From positions 1-11,203 of the forward strand of contig JAGBZE010000068.1 of assembly GCA_017628435.1 (NCBI GenBank): a DNA stretch of 11,203 bases, written 5' to 3'. A model generated the notes under the pieces. It did not search any database. It saw nothing but the letters and a program-made list of their open reading frames with translations, and was not told where the DNA came from. Shown here piece after piece: positions 6,176 through 11,203 of the stretch. Source of the stretch: Akkermansia sp. GTDB taxonomy: Bacteria; Verrucomicrobiota; Verrucomicrobiia; Verrucomicrobiales; Akkermansiaceae. Numbering within the stretch: the first letter of the stretch is position 1; each line of letters begins with the position of its first letter. A program made the position numbers and the translations under genes.

Positions 6176-7087
6176 TTATTCCGCGCTGCGACGGGAAACA
6201 ATGCGTACCTTTACCGGCAGCGGCATCACCAGGCCATCAGCCACAGACTGGCATTGCTCTGCACTCAGCCCAGTGATGAAGAACTGAGCCCCTAGCTCGG
6301 CGTGTACCACAGGAGCACTCACCACCACACCGTCCAACAGAATAGCCAGGCGCTCCTGCCCCAGCTTCATGCTGCGGGTCAGCCGGGTGAGGGTATCGGC
6401 TCCACGTTGGGTTAGAGTAAAATCTATACCGGGACGCAGAGGATCCAATGAGGCGCGGTCCACATCCTGTTCCGTCACCAGCATCTCCTCTTCTGCCGCC
6501 ACCTCAGGGCGCTGGACAACCAGGTATTCATAACGGACATGGCCGTCCTCTGAAGAAGCCACAGTCTGCTCTGCCAGCATGTAATCCGGCACACGCAGAT
6601 GGGGAGGCAACTTCGGAAGCTCAGGAAGCGCAGAGCCATCACCACCGGACTCCTCATGGGCCACCACTGCAGTCTCATACGCCACCAGCATTTCCTGCAC
6701 CTCGCCATCCATCACCAGTGTATCGGAATCCGGGTGAACCCGCAGCAGCTGCATGCCCGTGCGCTCATTGAGAATGCTTTCCAGCTCATCCAGCGTATCG
6801 GTATATTCCTCCATGCTCTTGATAAGTCCGCCCTCCACCCGCACTACAAACTGACGCCCGTCGCGGCGCACCCGCACACCTCGCAACCCCACCCACTCAC
6901 AGCGGTATTGAATAGCTGCCAACATCCTTTCCTCTTCACGGGCATCCAGTTCCCGGTCCACACAGGGCTCCAGCACCAGCTCACGCGCAGGCAGCACCAC
7001 AGCAGACGGCTCCGGAACCGGAGCCGAAATCCCGATAAGTGGAGCTACAGTAGTAAGTATGCTCAGCAGCAAAGTTATGAGCGACAT
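6176..7087 (-). CDS. Secreted SecD P1-domain-like protein
   Basis: The 303-residue protein has an N-terminal hydrophobic signal or anchor (3-22) and no other membrane segment. From about 46 onward it follows the periplasmic region of the neighbouring SecDF. MLAAIQYRCEWVG and LDELESILNERTGMQLLRVHPDSDTLV match the base region. VAYETAVVAHEE then PKLPPHLRVPDYML (159-171) matches AYETKLQSYEAE then PRIPSKFGLNDYMI in SecDF. IDFTLTQRGADTLTRLTRSM (221-240) matches VDVVLNRTGADRMGRLTGSM, and RLAILLDGVVVSAPVV (246-261) matches RLAVVLNNQIKCAPVV. It ends where SecD would enter its membrane domain, so it lacks the proton-relay helices. It is divergently transcribed from secDF across a 206-bp spacer. A role as a periplasmic accessory or decoy for secretion is inference. 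Confidence 0.85.
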   Translation of the reverse strand: MSLITLLLSILTTVAPLIGISAPVPEPSAVVLPARELVLEPCVDRELDAREEERMLAAIQYRCEWVGLRGVRVRRDGRQFVVRVEGGLIKSMEEYTDTLDELESILNERTGMQLLRVHPDSDTLVMDGEVQEMLVAYETAVVAHEESGGDGSALPELPKLPPHLRVPDYMLAEQTVASSEDGHVRYEYLVVQRPEVAAEEEMLVTEQDVDRASLDPLRPGIDFTLTQRGADTLTRLTRSMKLGQERLAILLDGVVVSAPVVHAELGAQFFITGLSAEQCQSVADGLVMPLPVKVRIVSRRSAE

Positions 7088-7093
7088 GCTGTT

Positions 7094-7121
7094 ATTCTAC
7101 CACGCTGTATGCTGATTGCAA
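7094..7121 (-). promoter_or_regulatory. Promoter of the SecD-like gene, predicted leaderless
   Basis: On the minus strand, TTGCAA (7116-7121), a 16-bp spacer and TAGAAT (7094-7099), preceded by TGG as an extended -10. The -10 ends 6 bp before the ATG at 7087. This is the best promoter of the leaderless set. Confidence 0.65.
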
Positions 7122-7133
7122 GGGAATAATTGA

Positions 7134-7168
7134 AAATGCAGAATGCAGAGTTCAGAATGCAGAATTGT
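7134..7168 (+). repeat. 7-bp tandem repeat (GAATGCA type)
   Basis: Five 7-bp units: AAATGCA (7134), GAATGCA (7141), GAGTTCA (7148), GAATGCA (7155) and GAATTGT (7162). The array sits in the divergent spacer between the SecD-like gene and secDF, close to the promoter of the former. It is the same unit type as at 1606-1633 and 1742-1769. Confidence 0.75.
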
Positions 7169-7242
7169 CAACCAGAGTACTTCGGAGCAACAAGAGAACA
7201 CGCCTGCATACGCGCACGCGTAGAAAATGACGCCCTGCAAGC

Positions 7243-7270
7243 TTGACGCGGCGTAAAAAACTGGCAGAAT
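7243..7270 (+). promoter_or_regulatory. Promoter of the secDF operon
   Basis: TTGACG (7243-7248, 5 of 6), a 16-bp spacer and CAGAAT (7265-7270, 4 of 6) preceded by TGG as an extended -10. Transcription should start near 7277, leaving a leader of about 17 nt without a Shine-Dalgarno site before the ATG at 7294. An 8-bp palindrome CAAGCTTG (7238-7245) overlaps the -35. Confidence 0.6.
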
Positions 7271-7293
7271 GGTGCGGTTCACCTATTAGCATC

Positions 7294-9831
7294 ATGTTCC
7301 AGTTCTTACAGAGCCTCATTCACACACCGGCATTCTATTTCATCACGGGCATTCTGCTCATCGTGCTGTTTTTCTGGTACCTGGCGGCTGAGGAGGACAA
7401 GGTAAAGCGCAACGCAGGCACATTCTTCATCATTGGCCTGTGCTCTTTCTCGCTGCTTTCCCTGTTCCTCAACGGCATGCACTACGGTATCGACATCCGC
7501 GGCGGCGTGGAGCTCACCCTCGAGGTGCAGCCCAAGCTGGATGACCACGGCCAGATGGCCCCGCCCTCCCCGGAGGACATGCAGCAGGCCTGCGATATCC
7601 TCAACGAGCGTCTGAATGCCACCGGCACCAGCGAAGTGCAGATTCTGCACTCCGGCAACAAGGTGCTTATCCAGATTCCCCAGCAGGACAGCGACCCTGA
7701 AAAGAATAAGGAGAAGCTGGATGCCATGGTAAAGATGCTTACCAAGATGGCCAAGCTGGAACTTCTGGCAGTTTACCCCGAGACCGACCGGGTTATTGCT
7801 GATTTAGACACCCAGGAAGCCATTGCAGCCTACGAAACGAAGCTGCAGAGCTATGAAGCAGAACTGGCCGCCGGCAACACCAAGGCCCGCAAGCCCGCCC
7901 TGCCCCGCATTCCCAGCAAGTTTGGTCTGAACGACTACATGATTCTTGCCTACCCGCACATCAACGAGGAGACCGGACTGCCTGAGGTAAACAAGCATGG
8001 CCGCCCCGTGGTGGAATACATGGTGCTGCAGAAACCCTACGCCGCCATGCAGAAGGATGTGTACATCACCGGTAAGGAAGTATCCCGCGCCCAGCCTGAC
8101 TATGTGCGCAAGGGGTATGTGGACGTGGTGCTGAACCGCACCGGTGCAGACCGCATGGGCCGCCTGACCGGCAGCATGCAGATTGGCCGCGACCGCCTGG
8201 CCGTGGTGCTGAACAACCAGATCAAGTGCGCACCTGTGGTGCAGGCTGTACTCCACAAAGACTTCAACATCAGCGGCCTGAATGGCAAAGGCGAACCGGA
8301 GGATATCTCCAAGGCCCTGGCCAACCCGCTCTCCAGCGACCTGAAGGTGGAAGGCCGTAAGGACGTATCCGCCCAGCTGGGCCAGAGCGCACTGGAGCAG
8401 AGCGGCATCGCCGGTGCCGTGGGTCTGCTCGGTGTGTTCCTCTTCTGCTACTGGTACTACCGCAGCGCCGGCATGGTGGCCATGGTAGGTCTCACCTTCA
8501 ACGCTATTGCCCTGCTGGGTCTGATGAGCCTGTTCGGCTTCGTACTCACACTGCCGGGTATCGCCGGTATCGTGCTGACCATGGGTGTGGCGGTGGACGC
8601 CAACGTGCTTATCTACGAACGCATGCGCGAGGAGCGCGCCGCAGGGCGCCCCTTCCTGGTCTGCCTGCGTCAGGCATACGAGAAAGCATTCTCCGCCATC
8701 TGGGACTCCAACATCACCTCCCTTATCACCGCAGTCATCCTTTTCTGGATTGCAAGTGGTTCAATTAAAGGCTTTGCCGTAACCACCAGCGTGGGTATCA
8801 TTACATCCCTTATCGGTGCTGTAGTGGTAACGCGCGTACTCTTCTTCTGGGCAGAACACCTGGGGCTGCTCAAGGAATTCGAGTTTGCCCGCGCCCCCTT
8901 CCAGGGCAAGACCTTCAACTTCATGAAGTACCGCAAGCACGCCATGATTGGCTCTTCCCTCCTGCTGCTGGCAGGTCTTGCCTATGCCGTGTTCGGCCGT
9001 GGCGAAAGCGCCTTGGGCGTAGACTTCATGGGCGGTTCCACCTCCACCTACGTGGTACCCGCTGACTCCAAGCTGGAATACAAGCAGCTTGAAAACTACG
9101 TGGAAAGCATGCAGCTCTCCAAGAAGGCCACCACCCAGCAGTTCACCTCTGCCACCGACACCAGCATCAAGATCCGCTGCGCCAACAAGGATGAAGCCCA
9201 GCGCATCGACACCGAGCTGCGCGCCAACGTGCCCGGTGTGAGCGAACTGCAGGCTCCCTCTATTGAGGAAGTGAGCGCCTCCCTCGGCTCCGCCTTCTTC
9301 AAGACAGCTCTCATCGCGCTGGCTGCCGGCATGCTCGGTATCACCATCTACCTGGCCATCCGTTTCGAATGGTCCTTCGCCGTGGGTGCTTTCTTCTCTA
9401 CCCTGCACGACGTGCTGGCCATCATCATCGTAGTAATTGCCATGGGCACAGAGCTGAGTATCATCCACATCGGTGCCTTCCTCACCGTGGCCGGTTACTC
9501 CATTAACGACACCATCGTTATTTACGACCGCATCCGCGAGCACCTGCGCATGGCCGAACCTGGCGAGAAGCTGATTGACATCATGAATGATGCTATCAAC
9601 ACTACGCTTTCCCGCACGCTGCTCACCTCCGGTTCCACCATCGCGGCCCTCATCGCCCTGCTGGCCCTGGGTGGCCCCTCCATGTGGGACTTCTCCATCA
9701 CCATGCTGATGGGTATCTTCATCGGCACCTACTCCTCCATCTTCATCGCTTCCCCCGTGGTACTCTACTTCGACAGCCGCGGCGACCTCCGCAAGGAACT
9801 CCAGGAAGCAGACGATGCCGCAGGGGTGTAA
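7294..9831 (+). CDS. secDF: Protein translocase subunit SecDF (fused)
   Basis: This inner-membrane RND-type protein uses the proton gradient to pull preproteins out of SecYEG. At 845 residues it joins SecD and SecF in one chain. Two N-terminal helices (about 14-30 and 42-61, one more than the usual single helix) precede the SecD motif YGIDIRGGVELTL (64-76). The periplasmic P1 domain spans about 77-360. SecD membrane motifs include GIVLTMGVAVDANVLIYERM (425-444) with the relay residue D435. The SecF half starts at about 545 with LGVDFMGGST (574-583). It contains VAGYSINDTIVIYDRIREH (732-750) with D739, D745 and R746. The ATG at 7294 is preferred; a TTG at 7243 would be inside the -35. Two further genes follow closely, suggesting an operon. 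A P1-only paralogue is encoded divergently upstream. Confidence 0.96.
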   Translation: MFQFLQSLIHTPAFYFITGILLIVLFFWYLAAEEDKVKRNAGTFFIIGLCSFSLLSLFLNGMHYGIDIRGGVELTLEVQPKLDDHGQMAPPSPEDMQQACDILNERLNATGTSEVQILHSGNKVLIQIPQQDSDPEKNKEKLDAMVKMLTKMAKLELLAVYPETDRVIADLDTQEAIAAYETKLQSYEAELAAGNTKARKPALPRIPSKFGLNDYMILAYPHINEETGLPEVNKHGRPVVEYMVLQKPYAAMQKDVYITGKEVSRAQPDYVRKGYVDVVLNRTGADRMGRLTGSMQIGRDRLAVVLNNQIKCAPVVQAVLHKDFNISGLNGKGEPEDISKALANPLSSDLKVEGRKDVSAQLGQSALEQSGIAGAVGLLGVFLFCYWYYRSAGMVAMVGLTFNAIALLGLMSLFGFVLTLPGIAGIVLTMGVAVDANVLIYERMREERAAGRPFLVCLRQAYEKAFSAIWDSNITSLITAVILFWIASGSIKGFAVTTSVGIITSLIGAVVVTRVLFFWAEHLGLLKEFEFARAPFQGKTFNFMKYRKHAMIGSSLLLLAGLAYAVFGRGESALGVDFMGGSTSTYVVPADSKLEYKQLENYVESMQLSKKATTQQFTSATDTSIKIRCANKDEAQRIDTELRANVPGVSELQAPSIEEVSASLGSAFFKTALIALAAGMLGITIYLAIRFEWSFAVGAFFSTLHDVLAIIIVVIAMGTELSIIHIGAFLTVAGYSINDTIVIYDRIREHLRMAEPGEKLIDIMNDAINTTLSRTLLTSGSTIAALIALLALGGPSMWDFSITMLMGIFIGTYSSIFIASPVVLYFDSRGDLRKELQEADDAAGV

Positions 9832-9849
9832 ATACAGCAACTGACCAGC

Positions 9850-10704
9850 GTGAACCGCTGCCTGTTCCACTCCCTGCTTCTACTCTGCGCTGCTGTGTTT
9901 GCAGCTGCTGTGTGGGGCTCCGTGGATTGCGGTGCACGCCTGGATGATAACTCCCTGCCCGCGGAGATGCAAAGCCATCTCCGCGGGCTTATCTATTTCC
10001 ATTTCGCCCTGGCTCAGATCGCTGTTATCCTCTTCATTATCCTGGTGTACTGCTACCATTGGAAATGGAAACGTAATTATCTCATCATCAGCTATAATGA
10101 AGCAGGCATGAAGCTGAATCCTCCCGGCATCCGCATGCCGGGAAGCCGGGTATACCGCTGCCACCTGGGCAATCTGGACAACAGCACCCTACCGCCCAGC
10201 GGCGCCCCGGTTCTGGTGTATCCCATGTTCATGCTCAGTGGCACCAGCAGCGGACGCAAGCTTGCGGAAGGACTGGAACGCGCCTACAGCACCGCCACGC
10301 GCAAGCCACAGCTGTTCTTCCAGCCTGTGCTGGGTGCCTCTCCCTGGCTGGCAGAAACCGCAGCACGCACCATACAGCCACTACTGAGCAAGGAGGCAGG
10401 CGTGCTGGTAGTTGCACATGATTCCAGCCTGCCAGAGCCGCCGCCGGAGCCTGCCCTGTTCTGCCGCAGGCTCAGAGAACTGCTGCCCGGCACCGAGGTT
10501 GCGCTGGGCTACTTCCACCAGGCACCCGAAGCAAAGAACGTGCTAAGCCGTATGCAGGCCAGGCATGTTATCCTGGTTCCCTTCCTCCTTACAGAAGGGC
10601 TTCACACCCACCGCGACCTTCCCACGGAGGCAGATGCCGCCAGACTCGGCAAAACCCTCCACCGTCTCCCGGCTCTCGCTTCCCTTCTCGATTCCCAGTC
10701 ATGA
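9850..10704 (+). CDS. Membrane-anchored CbiX-like chelatase-fold protein
   Basis: The 284-residue protein begins with two hydrophobic helices (about 4-24 and 47-70), then the basic WKWKR and a soluble region. The C-terminal part resembles CbiX/SirB metal chelatases of the sirohydrochlorin and cobalamin pathways. VLVVAHDSS (185-193) carries the first histidine (H190), and HVILVPFLLTEGLHTHRDLP (239-258) has H252 at the second ligand position. Residues 120-180 look like the second half of another CbiX unit (PVLVYPMFMLSG, then FFQPVLGASPWLAETAARTI), but its ligand position reads SGTSS, without histidine. The start is a GTG 18 bp after the secDF stop, with no Shine-Dalgarno site; the hydrophobic N-terminus supports it. 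Its TGA overlaps the next ATG. A membrane-bound metal or tetrapyrrole role is inference; a metal sensor or an inactive homologue is possible. Confidence 0.72.
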   Translation: MNRCLFHSLLLLCAAVFAAAVWGSVDCGARLDDNSLPAEMQSHLRGLIYFHFALAQIAVILFIILVYCYHWKWKRNYLIISYNEAGMKLNPPGIRMPGSRVYRCHLGNLDNSTLPPSGAPVLVYPMFMLSGTSSGRKLAEGLERAYSTATRKPQLFFQPVLGASPWLAETAARTIQPLLSKEAGVLVVAHDSSLPEPPPEPALFCRRLRELLPGTEVALGYFHQAPEAKNVLSRMQARHVILVPFLLTEGLHTHRDLPTEADAARLGKTLHRLPALASLLDSQS

Positions 10705-10967
10705 AACTCGCCCTCAAAGTTACCCCTGGTGCCAGAAAAAACGAAATCCTCGGCTGGGAAGACGATTATCCCCAGGTTGGTCGCGTACTCAAGGTCAAAA
10801 TTGCAGCCCCGCCCGTGGAAGGCAAGGCCAATAAGGAAATTGTCCTCTTCCTGGCCAAGGTTCTCAAGGCGACTAAATCATCCATTGAAGTCGTTCACGG
10901 CACAAGCGGACGCATCAAGCTGGTTGAAATTCCGGACGGTACCGATCTGAGCCTACTCGAAAATTAA
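10701..10967 (+). CDS. DUF167 (YggU-type) protein
   Basis: The 88-residue protein is a full-length member of the DUF167/YggU family, whose molecular function is not settled. The signature is clear: VTPGARKNEILGW (7-19), LKVKIAAPPVEGKANKE (30-46), then LAKVLKATKSSIEVVHGTSGRIKLVEI (51-77). The fold is a small alpha/beta domain expected in the cytosol. The ATG overlaps the preceding stop as ATGA, so translation is probably coupled to the CbiX-like gene in the secDF operon. No intrinsic terminator is evident after its TAA. Confidence 0.93.
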   Translation: MKLALKVTPGARKNEILGWEDDYPQVGRVLKVKIAAPPVEGKANKEIVLFLAKVLKATKSSIEVVHGTSGRIKLVEIPDGTDLSLLEN

Positions 10968-11168
10968 CGAACACGACCAAAAAATCTGCATTCCTACAAA
11001 TTCACAATTGACTTTACCGCATAATGAGAAGGCATACTAGAAGGCGTGACTTATTCCTCGGGCGATTCCGGAATCCCGCACAGTTGTGCAGAATTTTTGA
11101 GTTTCGAAGCAGAATTATCTTGCAAAAATCACAAAGCAGGTTATGATGAATATTGCAGAAAGGCAGCT
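10968..11168. other. AT-richer spacer after the secDF operon
   Basis: About 200 bp visibly richer in A and T than the flanking genes. A single GAATGCA-type unit (minus strand) occurs near 10987-10993. Besides the promoter at 11120-11147 there is a weaker pair, TTGACT (11008-11013) and CATACT (11033-11038) with a 19-bp spacer, ending 7 bp before a GTG at 11046 that opens a frame running off the window. No hairpin terminator is evident. Confidence 0.4.
11120..11147 (+). promoter_or_regulatory. Promoter for the gene at the right edge
   Basis: TTGCAA (11120-11125), a 16-bp spacer and TATGAT (11142-11147, 5 of 6). Predicted transcription starts near 11154, about 15 nt before an ATG at 11169. Confidence 0.5.
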
Positions 11169-11203
11169 ATGCGCTGTCTCCACTGCACAGAAAAAACCAA
11201 CCA
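11169..11203 (+). CDS. 5' end of a possible cysteine-rich gene
   Basis: The frame runs off the right edge. From the ATG at 11169 it reads MRCLHCTEKTN, with a CxxC pair suggestive of a zinc-ribbon start. AAAGG lies 5 bp upstream, the only plausible Shine-Dalgarno site in the window, and a promoter ends at 11147. The same frame is open from a GTG at 11046, which would add 41 residues with three more cysteines and has its own weaker leaderless-type promoter. The lower GC at third codon positions in that extension makes me prefer the ATG. The family cannot be recognised from so little sequence. Confidence 0.4.
   Translation, partial: MRCLHCTEKTN

Noticed and set aside
8761..9870. 369-codon open frame on the minus strand
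   Set aside because: Lies opposite secDF; it is the GC-rich mirror frame and the His/Gly-rich translation resembles no family.
11024..11155. 40-codon frame from an ATG at 11024
   Set aside because: Very Arg-rich, no support from promoter spacing or Shine-Dalgarno site, and it conflicts with the promoter at 11120-11147.

Overview
The window looks like chromosomal DNA of a GC-rich, Gram-negative-type bacterium. My tentative placement is Verrucomicrobiota, near Akkermansia. The grounds are a single-chain SecDF, an almost complete lack of Shine-Dalgarno sites, and the general look of the proteins. This is inference; no rRNA or other decisive marker is present. No tRNA, rRNA, CRISPR array or intact insertion sequence was seen.

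Layout. (1) 1-85: the 3' end of an unidentified plus-strand gene, closed by a strong intrinsic terminator. (2) 211-1601: rpe (ribulose-phosphate 3-epimerase) coupled by a TAATG stop/start to a six-helix VC0807-type membrane protein. (3) 1602-1771: a convergent intergenic block with three perfect hairpins between two oppositely oriented tracts of a 7-bp repeat. (4) 1772-2764 (minus): an AEC-family transporter, divergent from (5) 2899-5400 (plus), a fused two-domain M16 zinc peptidase with one active and one degenerate half. (6) 5401-6175: a small accessory-looking pocket with a ribbon-helix-helix regulator (plus) and a protein resembling a phage internal virion/minor structural protein (minus), overlapping tail to tail. 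(7) 6176-7087 (minus): a secreted protein that is essentially only the periplasmic P1 domain of SecD, divergent from (8) 7294-9831 (plus), full-length secDF. (9) 9850-10967: two more genes likely in the secDF operon, a membrane-anchored CbiX-like protein and a DUF167/YggU protein joined by an ATGA overlap. (10) 10968-11203: an AT-richer spacer with a near-consensus promoter and the start of a possible cysteine-rich gene.

Two signals cut across the genes. First, at least five genes have a recognisable -35/-10 pair (the -35 often TTGCAA, spacer 16-17 bp) whose -10 ends only 6-7 bp before the start codon, which predicts leaderless mRNAs; no assigned start has a convincing Shine-Dalgarno site. 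Second, three intergenic regions carry short arrays of 7-bp units (GAATGCA-like or GTGAATA-like).

The most unusual genes are the stand-alone SecD P1 paralogue beside secDF, the membrane-anchored chelatase-like protein in the secDF operon, and the isolated phage-structural-like gene paired with the ribbon-helix-helix regulator, whose own start region holds a 10-10-10 inverted repeat suited to autoregulation. None of these amounts to a proven new system from sequence alone.
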